From Nitrospira sp. (GTDB lineage Bacteria; Nitrospirota; Nitrospiria; Nitrospirales; Nitrospiraceae): a stretch of DNA of 64,000 nt. Positions 8,272-16,634 of this stretch are shown one piece after another; the first letter of the stretch is position 1; each line of letters opens with the position of its first letter. The position numbers and the translations under genes are program-made. The notes beneath the pieces are model-generated. The model worked only from the letters and a program-made list of their open reading frames with translations, was not told the DNA's origin and did no database searches. Where the stretch lies: NCBI GenBank assembly GCA_029194675.1, contig JARFXP010000004.1:124001-188000 (forward strand), in the 5' to 3' direction.

Positions 8272-9192
8272 CTATGACGCCGCCACCGAAAGCCGGCCGG
8301 TGCGAGGCAGCGTGAAATACTTTGCTGCAAGAACCGGACAGGAGGCCCGGCGCAACACGGCTTCCACCACGCTGCCCTTCATGAGATGAGAGATCCCGCG
8401 ACGGCCGTGCGTTCCCATGACAACGAGGTCGCAGTCTGAGCTGTCGATGAAGTCGAGAATGGAATCGGACGGTAGGCCCCCACGAATCACCGTGCGCGCC
8501 GAGACCCCCTGCGACTGAACCTCGTCCGCCACGAGCTTGAGCCGGGTGGCAATCTGTTGCCGATTCTGTTCCGCTGTGTGACCGAACGTCAAATCGATCC
8601 CGTAGGAGAGCGGTTCCAAGCTATGCAAGAGCGTCAGGGACGCGTCAAAATTCTTGGCAATCTGAACGCCGTATTCCACGGCATCCAGCGAACAGTCGGA
8701 GAAATCAATCGGGACGGCGATCTGCTTGAAGTGAATCGGTTTCGTTGCGCCCTGCCCCTCCACCTTCTCAGGTTTTCTGATCGTCAACACGGGACAGGGA
8801 GCCATGGTCAGGACTCGTTCCGCCGTACTGCCCAGGAGAACATGTCGAAGTCCGGTTCTTCCATGAGTACCCAGCACAATCAGGTCGGCACTGACCTCCT
8901 GAGCCGTTTCGGAAATGATTGTATCCGGAATACCGGCCCGCTGCTGACACTTCACGCGACCCGCTGGTTGCGCCAGTCGTCGAACGATATCGTCCAATCG
9001 CTCGTGTGTCTCGCTCGGATCCTGGACGGTCGTGACATACGCGCCCTCGTAGATTTCCAGCACGTGCAGGATCGTCACTGTGGCCTCATAGGCCTTGGCG
9101 AGAAACGTCACATATCCTTCGGCATGATGTGCGCACGAGGAAAAGTCGGTCGCGAAGAGGATTCGCTTGAGCAAGGACTGTTCAGCTTCCAT
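8272..9192 (-). CDS. Tandem universal stress protein (UspA family)
   Basis: 306 aa with two Usp domains. Each ends in the ATP-binding motif of the family: 'VLGTHGRTGLRHVLLGSTAERVL' around residue 135 and 'VMGTHGRRGISHLMKGSVVEAVL' near residue 280, i.e. G-2x-G-9x-G-S/T. The start 'MEAEQSLLKRILFATDFS' follows a GGAAGGGTG ribosome site. A hemerythrin gene lies 48 bp upstream on the same strand, so the two are likely one transcript for stress or oxygen/redox response. Confidence 0.93.
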   Translation of the reverse strand: MEAEQSLLKRILFATDFSSCAHHAEGYVTFLAKAYEATVTILHVLEIYEGAYVTTVQDPSETHERLDDIVRRLAQPAGRVKCQQRAGIPDTIISETAQEVSADLIVLGTHGRTGLRHVLLGSTAERVLTMAPCPVLTIRKPEKVEGQGATKPIHFKQIAVPIDFSDCSLDAVEYGVQIAKNFDASLTLLHSLEPLSYGIDLTFGHTAEQNRQQIATRLKLVADEVQSQGVSARTVIRGGLPSDSILDFIDSSDCDLVVMGTHGRRGISHLMKGSVVEAVLRRASCPVLAAKYFTLPRTGRLSVAAS

Positions 9193-9240
9193 GGGTCACC
9201 CTTCCATTGCACAGGCCTGTGTGCGCCCGGCTTTCCGGCT

Positions 9241-9825
9241 TTACGGTTCGGGCGATCGCGCCTCCTCGCGATCCGTTTCCCACCTCACCTCACTGAGCTT
9301 ATACCCGGCTCTAGCCAGAACACGATGCAGAGTCGTCGTCACAGCGGGAGTATCGGAATGGGGCATCACGTTGACAGTCGGGGCGGCACGGAGGGCGGCA
9401 AGAATTTGGGCAGCTTCCTTGCCCAATAGGTTGTCCCCACCCGCGTAGGGTCCATCGGGTGATTCTTCGATTTCGTCATGGCGCTGGAGAATACCGCGGA
9501 TCGTGGCTAGGATCGCCGGCGTCGGCGAGGGCATCAGCAGCGTCGCCAGGGCGCCGTGCTCCAACCGCAATCGCGCGAGCAAGGAGTCGAGGGGCGGCAC
9601 GAGCACGGAACCGGCTTGTCCCTGCTGTGCCCGTTGGATCGCAGGAAAGAGAATTTTTTCTTCCATCCCGATATGGCGCAACAGTCCTGCACGGAATGCC
9701 TCGTATGGGACCGAGTCGATCTTTCCTCCTTGCAGGTCGGCCCGATCGAGCAGTTGCTCCAGACGCCGGTGATCCTCGGTCAAAAGCCTTGCTATTGACT
9801 CCAATTCGGGCTTACCCTCCCTCAT
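9241..9825 (-). CDS. Hemerythrin-like (HHE) domain protein
   Basis: 194 aa cytosolic protein with the four-helix HHE pattern of di-iron proteins: 'LTEDHRRLEQLLDRA' (His), 'LLRHIGMEEKILFPAI' (H...E), 'LRLEHGALATLL' (His) and 'RHDEIEESPDG' (H...E). The C-terminal ~55 residues ('AAPTVNVMPHSDTPAVTTTLHRVLARAGYKLSEVRW') lie outside the HHE core. It probably senses or stores O2/NO or protects iron centres. It is paired with the universal stress gene downstream, and the pair is bracketed by the 90-bp repeats. Confidence 0.88.
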   Translation of the reverse strand: MREGKPELESIARLLTEDHRRLEQLLDRADLQGGKIDSVPYEAFRAGLLRHIGMEEKILFPAIQRAQQGQAGSVLVPPLDSLLARLRLEHGALATLLMPSPTPAILATIRGILQRHDEIEESPDGPYAGGDNLLGKEAAQILAALRAAPTVNVMPHSDTPAVTTTLHRVLARAGYKLSEVRWETDREEARSPEP

Positions 9826-9996
9826 CTGTCACCTCTCGGGCCCTTCGGAATGCCTGCGACTCGCGAACGAAGTTCTTCCGGCCACCACGCTTCGCAGCTT
9901 ACTCTAGATCAGCGTGAGACAGCAAAGACCGTACGGCTCGTGTCACATGAGAGATGCGACGCCCAATCGATTCGCACAACCCAGTTTTGGCGCAAG

Positions 9997-10086
9997 CGCA
10001 CAGGGACGGTGGTGTCACATCTTGTTCTGTGCATCGGACCCGTTGTTCGATACGATGACCGTGCACAGCTCAAGATCCGACGCTAA
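9997..10086. repeat. Diverged direct repeat with hairpin, copy 2
   Basis: Partner of 8099-8188. The inverted repeat is 10027-10068 with arms CTGTGCA and TGCACAG. Relative to copy 1, both arms have changed together (T to C on the left, A to G on the right), keeping the pairing. It sits between the pirin stop and the hemerythrin start, so it could be a 3' element of the former or a leader/operator of the latter. Confidence 0.75.
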
Positions 10087-10151
10087 TATTTCCTCCCGGC
10101 CATCAACGGCTCATATTCGTCAGTCGAGGCAGCTATCGGACGCGGCGCAAT

Positions 10152-11018
10152 TCAGTGAGCGACCTGTCCGAAACGGCCGCGGTTAAAGTCGTCGATCGCT
10201 TGGCGGATTTCCGCCTCGCTGTTCATGACGAAGGGACCCTGGCCGACAACTGGCTCTTGGATCGGTTCTCCCGTCAACACCAGCAATGTGCTGTCGCCAT
10301 CGGCATGAATCTTGACCTGGGAACCCTCACGCTCGAAGCGGATGACCTCCGCCTCCCCGGCCTGTTCGCTGCCATTGACCGTCACATGGCCGGACAGCGC
10401 TGCAATCATCGCAGTATGGCCCTCAGGCATGTCGAGGGTGATGTCGGCCTCTCGGTTGAGCCGCACATCCCAGACATTCACTGGGCTGAATGTACGCGCC
10501 GGGCCGCCTGTATCTGCGAACTTGCCCGCGATGACACGCACTCGACCAACGCCCTGGTCGAGATCGACAACCGGAATGTCGGCGTCGGTAATCGACTGAT
10601 ACCCGGGTGACGTCATTTTGTCCTTTGCCGGCAAGTTCACCCACAACTGGACCATCCGGAATGGACCACCGGTCTTGGTGAAGGCCTGGGAATGAAACTC
10701 CTCATGAATGATGCCGCCTGCAGCCGTCATCCACTGCACGTCGCCAGGGCCGATCGTGCCACCTGCACCTGTCGAGTCACGATGTGACACCTCGCCGTCG
10801 TACACAATGGTGACGGTCTCAAAGCCGCGATGGGGGTGCTCCCCGACACCGCGCGGGCTGTTTGCCGGGTCAAAGGTGTGGGGTCCGGCATAATCAAAGA
10901 GTAGAAACGGGCTGATAGCCTGCGCATCGCTGCCGTAGAAGAAGAGCGAGCGGACAGGGAAACCGTCGCCGACCCAGTGGCGGCCATTGGCACGCATGAC
11001 CTGTGCGATCTTCTTCAT
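10152..11018 (-). CDS. Pirin family protein
   Basis: 288 aa from ATG 11018, which has GGAGG at the right spacing (the frame extends upstream without support). It is a bicupin. The N-terminal cupin has the pirin metal-ligand block 'EHPHRGFETVTIVYDGEVSHRDS' and 'GGIIHEEFHSQ'. The C-terminal cupin follows ('ALSGHVTVNGSEQAGEAEVIRF'). Pirins of this type bind iron and some have quercetin dioxygenase activity; others act as redox-linked co-regulators. The divergent HxlR gene at 11247 is the usual partner and likely regulator. Confidence 0.93.
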   Translation of the reverse strand: MKKIAQVMRANGRHWVGDGFPVRSLFFYGSDAQAISPFLLFDYAGPHTFDPANSPRGVGEHPHRGFETVTIVYDGEVSHRDSTGAGGTIGPGDVQWMTAAGGIIHEEFHSQAFTKTGGPFRMVQLWVNLPAKDKMTSPGYQSITDADIPVVDLDQGVGRVRVIAGKFADTGGPARTFSPVNVWDVRLNREADITLDMPEGHTAMIAALSGHVTVNGSEQAGEAEVIRFEREGSQVKIHADGDSTLLVLTGEPIQEPVVGQGPFVMNSEAEIRQAIDDFNRGRFGQVAH

Positions 11019-11143
11019 TTTGATACCTCCAATTTTTATATGTCGAAATGTAAACGCGCGCCGCGAGAGCATTCTCCGACGCGCCTGTGTAAAATACTAA
11101 GCACGGTACACACACTTCTCAAGTACGGTCCTCGAGGATACTG

Positions 11144-11555
11144 TGGAGCCCCACAGCTTGACAGCCGTGGTCCCTGGTGGTTCTTCGGCGACACCTCGCC
11201 GAAGGTATCCTCCTAGCCAAGGTTTCGGAGTACGCGGAGGCGGGTTATGACCAAACAGGTCGGTTGCCCGACGGAAATCACGCTCGACATCATCGCGGGC
11301 CGTTGGAAAGTGATGGTCATTTTCTGGCTGCTCCAAGAAAAACGGCGGTTCAATCGACTCCAACGTGACTTGTCCGGAATCACGCATCGGACGCTTGCCA
11401 AGCAACTCAAGGAGATGGAAGCCGACGGTTTGGTGGAGCGAGAAGACTTCCGTGAGATACCTCCCCACGTCGAGTATCGGCTGACGCCGCTCGGGCGGTC
11501 ACTGGAGCCGGTGTTGGCGGCTATGCACGAATGGGCGATACAGCACGGCGCTGAG
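11144..11555 (+). repeat. 412-bp direct repeat, copy 2 (contains HxlR gene)
   Basis: Identical to 2044-2455 in all bases I compared. Because this copy sits divergent from pirin, its usual genomic partner, it is the more likely parental locus. Confidence 0.9.
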
Positions 11556-11597
11556 ATTCGTCGTTCGACGAACGAGAGCGAAAGCGTCGGGAAGTGA
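11247..11597 (+). CDS. HxlR-family transcriptional regulator (copy 2)
   Basis: 116 aa winged-helix protein, identical to the 2147 gene through residue ~103 and ending RRSTNESESVGK instead of RRSTNEI. HxlR proteins of this kind commonly repress or activate a divergently oriented oxidoreductase or pirin gene. Here pirin starts 228 bp away on the opposite strand, so the region 11019-11246 should hold shared operators. Confidence 0.92.
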   Translation: MTKQVGCPTEITLDIIAGRWKVMVIFWLLQEKRRFNRLQRDLSGITHRTLAKQLKEMEADGLVEREDFREIPPHVEYRLTPLGRSLEPVLAAMHEWAIQHGAEIRRSTNESESVGK

Positions 11598-11727
11598 ACT
11601 AATTTCATGCTGAACGGACACTTACCGCAAACAAATATTCTTTCAACGATCAGTCGGGCAACTTGACATTATTCCCGCGCATAGCTGACTCTAGCGTCCC
11701 ATTGACTTGAGACGGTTGGGCCGAGCG

Positions 11728-12576
11728 ATGCCATCAGCCACGATTAAACTTTTCTTACCCAGAGGAGACGCTAAGAGTCTACGAACGGCAGAAATTTCCA
11801 ATTGGACCGGGAAGGCGATAGCCGCACCGCGTACAGAACTTGACGACCTGCTTCAGCGTGAAGAGCTCGATAGAACTGGTGTCTATATCCTTTCAGGCAA
11901 TGACCCCTTGTCTGGCTTACCTCGAGCATATATCGGCGAGGCCGAGGTTATACGGGAGCGACTCAAACAGCATAAAACCAAGGAGTTCTGGGTTTCTGCC
12001 ATAGTGTTTGTGAGCAAAGACGACAATCTCACCAAGGCTCATGTGCGGTACATTGAAGGCAGGCTGCTCACAGAAGCCACACGAGTCGGAAGATGCACAC
12101 TCGAGCAGAACCAAGCCGGCGGAGCGAAGCTTCCAGAATCCGACCGCGTAGATATGGACGTCTTCCTTTCGCACATTCGTCAACTTTTGCCAGTTCTAGG
12201 CTCCGATCTTCTGATCCCTATTGCGCAGCCGTCTGCCAAGCAGCAACCTGGAGGAATCCTTTTCTGCCGCATGAAGGGTGCAGAGGGGCGCGGTCGCCGC
12301 ACGCCGGATGGCTTTGTCGTACTTCGAGGTTCTACTGCTGTCATGGAGCAACGCAACTCCGCGAAAAAGTATCCGTATCTGCTTACACTCCGTAATCAGT
12401 TGATCGGAAGCGGCACACTTGTTCCTAAGGATGGTTTTTATGAGTTTACTAAAGATACAGAGTTTTCCAGTCCCAGCGCGGCCGCAGCAGTGATTGAGGG
12501 CGGCAGCGCTAACGGACTAATTGAGTGGAGGACTGAAGATGGCAAAGTCCTCAAAGAACTGGACGAACAGGTTTAA
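11728..12576 (+). CDS. GIY-YIG nuclease family protein with DUF4357
   Basis: 282 aa from ATG 11728 (MPSATIKLFL); a TTG further upstream is less likely. The middle part shows a GIY-YIG-like core, 'TGVYILSGND...RAYIGEAEVIRERLKQH', with 'EFWVSAIVFVSKDDNLTKAHVRYIEGRL' supplying the Arg/Glu region. The C-terminus ('DGFVVLRGSTAVMEQRNSA..YPYLLTLRNQLIGSGTLV') matches DUF4357, commonly fused to such nucleases. Cellular role is unknown; restriction-like or DNA-processing activity is plausible. Confidence 0.85.
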   Translation: MPSATIKLFLPRGDAKSLRTAEISNWTGKAIAAPRTELDDLLQREELDRTGVYILSGNDPLSGLPRAYIGEAEVIRERLKQHKTKEFWVSAIVFVSKDDNLTKAHVRYIEGRLLTEATRVGRCTLEQNQAGGAKLPESDRVDMDVFLSHIRQLLPVLGSDLLIPIAQPSAKQQPGGILFCRMKGAEGRGRRTPDGFVVLRGSTAVMEQRNSAKKYPYLLTLRNQLIGSGTLVPKDGFYEFTKDTEFSSPSAAAAVIEGGSANGLIEWRTEDGKVLKELDEQV

Positions 12577-12767
12577 CTAACGAATGCCTCGGTTCATATT
12601 TCCATCCGCTCATCAGCATCCTCTGGTCTGAGAGTCCCCCCAGACAAGCCATTGACACTGGTTCAGAAGTTTCATGACACCGCCCGCGGTCCGGACGCCG
12701 AAGAATCCACGTCCAGAGGTATCGTACGGTAGTGTTTTGCAACAGGCTTGAAGGAAGATCGATACAG

Positions 12768-13058
12768 ATAAGCCAGATCCGAGCGTTTAGGATGACCGCC
12801 TTAGCCGAGAGCAGTTCATTTCTTGTGTTGCTATTCGTGGCGATGCCGATGAAGTACTTAATGGGAATGACGAGGGTCGTGACGGAGCCTTGTTTCTGTC
12901 CTATATTGGCCGGTTGGCCAAGCTACGGACCAAACATCAATGAGACAACAGATTTTCATTCTATGCCTTTCTTGCATCTATTCTCCTGTTGGACCATTCA
13001 CGTTCGACAAACATCTTCGCGAGAAAGAAGTCGCCACAAACTTATCGAATCCCACGAA
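12768..13058 (+). pseudogene. Decayed DUF3817 membrane protein gene
   Basis: Three pieces in different frames together resemble one ~90-aa DUF3817 inner-membrane protein. They are 'IRAFRMTALAESSSFLVLLFVAMPMKYLMGM' (12780-12870), 'GALFLSYIGRLAK' around 12885-12925, and 'VGPFTFDKHLREKEVA' around 12990-13040. The family normally reads R-x2-A-L-x-E-(G)-x-S-F...AMPxKY and ends LPFGPF..D. At least two frameshifts break it. The surrounding 12577-13242 otherwise holds no recognisable gene. Confidence 0.65.
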
Positions 13059-13242
13059 CCCCAAAGTTGCACGTGTGAGATCGCGTGTTGTACTCGTACA
13101 TCTGGTCAGCGTTTCCGTCCACCCGAGCCGAATGGCTGCCTTAACCCGGCAAGCGCTTGCGCTCAGAACCCGGCGCGAGCATAATGAACACGGTTCTAGA
13201 GGAAGTTAGACATGTCTGCATATCGGTGAAGGAACGCGAGCA

Positions 13243-13527
13243 ATGTCCCACGCAGTGAAGACTGAACATTGTTATGTCCACAAAGATCTCGGAGTTTGTG
13301 GGGGCGAACCTGTCATTGCAGGCACCCGCATTCCAGTCCGTCTTATTTATCAGCGGACGCAGAATGGAGATAATGTGGAGACCATCCGGCAAGCCTATCC
13401 GAACCTCACCCCTGCGCAGGTCCACGATGCGCTCAGCTATGCCTATGATCATCTTGCGGAAATCGAACAGGAGATTCAGCGAGAGGCCAAGGCGTACCAG
13501 CAAGGAAAGACGCTGCCATCCCGCTGA
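13243..13527 (+). CDS. DUF433 antitoxin
   Basis: 94 aa. The DUF433 core is clear: 'GGEPVIAGTRIPVRLIYQRTQNGDNVETIRQAYPNLTPAQVHDALSYAYDH', a winged-helix-like domain of VapB-like antitoxins. The C-terminus 'EIEQEIQREAKAYQQG' would wrap the toxin. Its stop TGA overlaps the presumed CTG start of the DUF5615 toxin by two bases. Confidence 0.9.
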   Translation: MSHAVKTEHCYVHKDLGVCGGEPVIAGTRIPVRLIYQRTQNGDNVETIRQAYPNLTPAQVHDALSYAYDHLAEIEQEIQREAKAYQQGKTLPSR

Positions 13528-13856
13528 TCTTCTACCTGGATGAAAACGTCCATGCCGCGCTTGCACCGCAGCTACGGCAGCGAGGTATTGATGCCTGCAG
13601 CGTCTATGACCTCCAGCAGCAAGGCTCCACAGACACGGTAGTCCTGCAAGAAGCCGCGGCCCAAAGACGTGTGCTTGTCACTCACAACATCAGTCACTTT
13701 GTAACGCTGCACCGGTCCTATCTGGCTGAGGGCCAGCACCATGCAGGGATTGTCGTGACGCCGGTGCGACCCATCGGCCCACTGCTCACACGCCTGATCG
13801 CTCTCCATGAGACCACCACCGCTGAAGAAATGGCGAACACACTTCGATTTCTCTAA
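13524..13856 (+). CDS. DUF5615 PIN-like toxin
   Basis: About 110 aa reading from 13524. The product opens 'LIFYLDENVHAALAPQLRQRGIDACSV' (acidic residues of the PIN-like centre in LDEN) and continues 'VLQEAAAQRRVLVTHNISHFVTLHRSYL' and 'HAGIVVTPVRPIG'. No ATG, GTG or TTG precedes the conserved LDEN in this frame. CTG at 13524, overlapping the antitoxin stop as CTGA, is the best start and fits coupling. It is a likely ribonuclease toxin paired with the DUF433 protein. Confidence 0.85.
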   Translation: MIFYLDENVHAALAPQLRQRGIDACSVYDLQQQGSTDTVVLQEAAAQRRVLVTHNISHFVTLHRSYLAEGQHHAGIVVTPVRPIGPLLTRLIALHETTTAEEMANTLRFL

Positions 13857-13874
13857 CCGGCAAAACTCACCGGG

Positions 13875-14036
13875 ATGAAACAGCCGCAGATTGCCCGCTT
13901 GGAAAGTGAGGCCTATTTCCCTTCCTTCAGCACGCTACAGAAGTTGTTGGGCGTACTTGGTGGAAAAATGGAACTGACGGCGAACGCCTGCCACCTCACT
14001 CCCGTGCGAGGGAAAGGTGCCGGCGCGCGACGGTAG
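13875..14036 (+). pseudogene. XRE-type HTH fragment (antitoxin remnant)
   Basis: 53 codons from ATG 13875. With the preceding codons it reads 'AKLTGMKQPQIARLESEAYFPSFSTLQKLLGVLGG', the second half of a helix-turn-helix as in HigA-like antitoxins, with a short tail ending GARR. Its frame is continuous back to the TAA of the DUF5615 toxin at 13854, so the HTH start has been lost exactly at that junction. The rest of the gap to 14337 holds repeat A1 and no gene. Confidence 0.6.
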
Positions 14037-14218
14037 ATTGCCGAGATCCGTCGTTCGACGATCGAGTAGCTTGCAGGCATGCCTCGCACATTCGCCGATC
14101 AATTTGAAACCCACCTGCTCGTTTCAGCAGGAAATCTTGTTCGACAAGTAGATAGTCAAACACTGCCCCTAATCTTACGCCGGGGCGCTGCTTGCATCAT
14201 GAAAGCGGAAAGCCGGAC

Positions 14219-14258
14219 GAGGCGAGATTAGTCTCGCTACCGCTTGCTCTCACCCTTG
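14219..14258. repeat. Repeat A, copy 1
   Basis: 40 bp nearly identical to 16325-16364, differing by a few bases in the hairpin loop. It contains the hairpin GCGAGA-ttag-TCTCGC. It lies 80 bp upstream of the ComEA-like gene. Confidence 0.75.
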
Positions 14259-14337
14259 CCGCGATGTTTTACTCTGGAAAGAGCAAGATGTCTCATTGCA
14301 GGCTTAGATAGCCGTCAAATCCACCAAGGAGGTTGCC

Positions 14338-14649
14338 ATGCGCACGCAGAGAGAACAATGGGTAGGCGTTCTTGTGCTCGCCTTCATGCTATTGATCGTG
14401 ATGACTCCTCTGTTCCCGATACTGTCGCCATCCTCCGTGGCTTATGCCGCCGATAAAGAGGAGCTGATCGACCTTAACAGCGCCACCGCCGATCAACTCA
14501 AGACGTTAAAAGGGGTCGGTGACGTCACCGCGGAAAAAATCATCACGGGGCGTCCGTACGCGAAGAAGGACGAGTTGGTCCAGAAGAAGATCATGCCCCG
14601 CGCGACCTACGAGCAGATCAAATACAAGATCATCGCCAAGCAGAAGTAG
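14338..14649 (+). CDS. ComEA-like helix-hairpin-helix protein, secreted
   Basis: 103 aa after a strong AAGGAGG site. A signal peptide ('VGVLVLAFMLLIVMTPLFPIL...AYAA') is followed by one helix-hairpin-helix domain, 'IDLNSATADQLKTLKGVGDVTAEKIITGRPYAKKDELVQKKIM', the DNA-binding fold of ComEA. The length matches minimal single-domain periplasmic ComEA relatives involved in DNA uptake. No other competence gene is adjacent, and the gene is bracketed by repeats A1 and B1, which are contiguous elsewhere in the window. Confidence 0.88.
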   Translation: MRTQREQWVGVLVLAFMLLIVMTPLFPILSPSSVAYAADKEELIDLNSATADQLKTLKGVGDVTAEKIITGRPYAKKDELVQKKIMPRATYEQIKYKIIAKQK

Positions 14650-14693
14650 CTCGACGAACTCATAGGCAGCCCGTCAGCCCTTGTGCTCGTCAA

Positions 14694-14784
14694 ATGCGCA
14701 CACGTTTAAGGCTATTCGGGCCACCTCTATGTGAAGCCGAGGACAAGCCTAATGGTCAGATCAATGGAGATCCACCGTCGCAGG
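14694..14784. repeat. Repeat B, copy 1
   Basis: About 90 bp similar to 16365-16455, including the stretches 'aggctattcgggcc' and 'tggtcaga'. Both copies begin ATGCGC. The 14650-14911 gap contains no other recognisable feature. Confidence 0.65.
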
Positions 14785-14911
14785 AAATAATACTGGAGTC
14801 TGGCCCCACCTAACCCCATTTTGAGAGGCTAATCCCCATAGCGACAAAGCGTGGCGCGCGTGATGGTCAGCTCAATGAGCAGACACGACAGAATGGGCAC
14901 AGAGTCGGTCA

Positions 14912-16099
14912 TTAGCATGGCGTACCTTGATACGAATACGTGTTGATCACACCGTAGTGGTCGGAACCGGCGAGGCGATCACCCTGCAGAGGTCGGCCAA
15001 ACACGGCCTGCTTGACGCAGGCCGTGGACATGAACGCCATGCTGAAGAGAAAATCGATCCGCCGGGCCTGGCGGATGGCCTGGCGGTAGTCGGCGATGAT
15101 CTCCTGTCGATCGGCGGGCGATTCAGTCGCGATCGCGACATCGAACTCCGGCGGCAATCCGGTCTCTTCATGGCCGGCCAAAGGATTTGCCGCTGGATCA
15201 TACGTGTTCAACGTCGGCATTCCGGGCGCCAGCGCCGACGTGTCCTGCAATCCCAGTCGTTCGAGCTCGCGATATTCCGGAGATCCAGGTTCGAAGTTGA
15301 AATCGCCGCCGATAATGAGGCCCGTGTAAGGGCCATCTTCCTGGTATCGGTGCAGCGCCTTGATCCAGGTATGCAGCTCGCGGAGTCGAATCTGCTGGTC
15401 CTCCTTCAAGGCGGCCATCAAATGGTCGTAATGATGGAGCCGCCCCTGTTCGTGGGACTCTTTCAAGGCATGAAGTACGTACATGTCGCGTTCGATTCCT
15501 GAATGCAAATGGGCCGTGCTGACCATGTACTTCAACCGCGTGGCAGGCGACGCCACTTCGGCGATGAGCGCATAGCGTAGCTCGCCCAACTGCCACCCCA
15601 CCTGATCATGGCAGCCGCCGGTCCCACTCAGTTTAAGCCCGTCGAGCTTCCGCAATTGAAGCGGTGCTTTGGCAAGGATGACCAATCCGTTGTTCAGCTC
15701 CTTCAGCAGCGCGACGCCCGGTACTCGCAGTCCACATGCGTCCACTTGATGAACCTGTGAGTATTGGAAGCCGCGGGCCTTCAGCGCTTCCACATACCGT
15801 TCGGCCATGTGCGGGAGCGGATTGACCTCCTGCAGCAACGCTACGTCCGGTTGGGTCTCCGCCAACAGATCTACACGGAGATTGAACCGCGCCAATTGTT
15901 GCTCGAGCATTTCACCGGGCCGCACCCAGAACCGTCCGACGAGCAGCCCGTGCAGCGTATTGTAGGTGAGAACCTTGAACGTGTCGGTCTGAGGCAGGGA
16001 ATCGGGCGGGCTATCCGACATCGACGGCGCGGAGGAGCAGCCCGCCGCCAGCATTGTGACGATACACCATTCTGCCAGACGGGACCGCCATCCGGTCAT
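14912..16099 (-). CDS. Endonuclease/exonuclease/phosphatase family lipoprotein
   Basis: 395 aa with lipobox 'TMLAAGC' near residue 20, so probably a membrane-anchored periplasmic enzyme. The EEP (DNase I-like) fold motifs are in order: 'FKVLTYNTLHG' (Asn), 'VALLQEVNPL' (Glu), 'STAHLHSGIERDMY' (His), 'LIIGGDFNFEPGSPEY' (Asp/Asn), 'RIDFLFS' and 'GSDHYGVI' (Asp/His). Substrate (phosphodiester of nucleic acid, lipid or inositol) cannot be read from sequence. No operon partners. Confidence 0.88.
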   Translation of the reverse strand: MTGWRSRLAEWCIVTMLAAGCSSAPSMSDSPPDSLPQTDTFKVLTYNTLHGLLVGRFWVRPGEMLEQQLARFNLRVDLLAETQPDVALLQEVNPLPHMAERYVEALKARGFQYSQVHQVDACGLRVPGVALLKELNNGLVILAKAPLQLRKLDGLKLSGTGGCHDQVGWQLGELRYALIAEVASPATRLKYMVSTAHLHSGIERDMYVLHALKESHEQGRLHHYDHLMAALKEDQQIRLRELHTWIKALHRYQEDGPYTGLIIGGDFNFEPGSPEYRELERLGLQDTSALAPGMPTLNTYDPAANPLAGHEETGLPPEFDVAIATESPADRQEIIADYRQAIRQARRIDFLFSMAFMSTACVKQAVFGRPLQGDRLAGSDHYGVINTYSYQGTPC

Positions 16100-16324
16100 G
16101 GCTTCGGCACCTTCTTTGCCGTTTCACCGCACGCCCGATGCCAGCCGCAATCATTCTTGAAGCCGGCGATCGGTTTGCCGTACATGGGATAGATGACCGG
16201 ACTCTAATGCAGACAGACTTTATTTTCAACCACAACCAAACCCTAGGGATCAGGCTCTTATATCTGAATGAGCTAGCCAAGCCGATCCAGGTACCGTTGG
16301 GTCGCAGGCTCCGTGCGCACGCGC

Positions 16325-16364
16325 GAGGCGAGATCGGTCTCGCTACCGCTTGCTCTCACCCTTG
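16325..16364. repeat. Repeat A, copy 2
   Basis: 40 bp matching 14219-14258, with hairpin GCGAGA-tcgg-TCTCGC. The stem bases are conserved while the loop differs. It is directly followed by repeat B2. Confidence 0.75.
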
Positions 16365-16455
16365 ATGCGCGCATGTTTGAGGCTATTCAGGCCCCCGCTT
16401 TGAGAGGCCGAAGGCAAAACTAGTGGTCAGACCGATGGGGAGCCGCCGATTCGGA
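16365..16455. repeat. Repeat B, copy 2
   Basis: About 90 bp similar to 14694-14784. Here A and B are contiguous, whereas at the first locus 435 bp including the ComEA-like gene separates them. Confidence 0.65.
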
Positions 16456-16634
16456 GAATACAAGGGGGGCTGATCTCTTTGTGTTTTCGCGCCGTCTAGC
16501 CGCTGCCCGTTGATTAAAGCCTTTATCCCATGGAGCAGTGTCAGTCACACCTATAGCGCGGAGGCATTCTCGGGGGCAGCATGTGTTCGTGCGTGGCGTT
16601 CCGATAATCTCGTGAGACTGGGAAAGGAGCGGAC

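Larger units (their letters stand above)
16100..16634. other. Intergenic, repeat-rich
   Basis: No coding region. It contains a segment (~16245-16320, 'tagccaagcc...ccgttgggtcgcaggctc') that is imperfectly repeated at ~17015-17080, then repeats A2 and B2. A ribosome site GGAAAGGAGC at 16621-16630 belongs to the frameshifted gene that follows. Confidence 0.6.
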
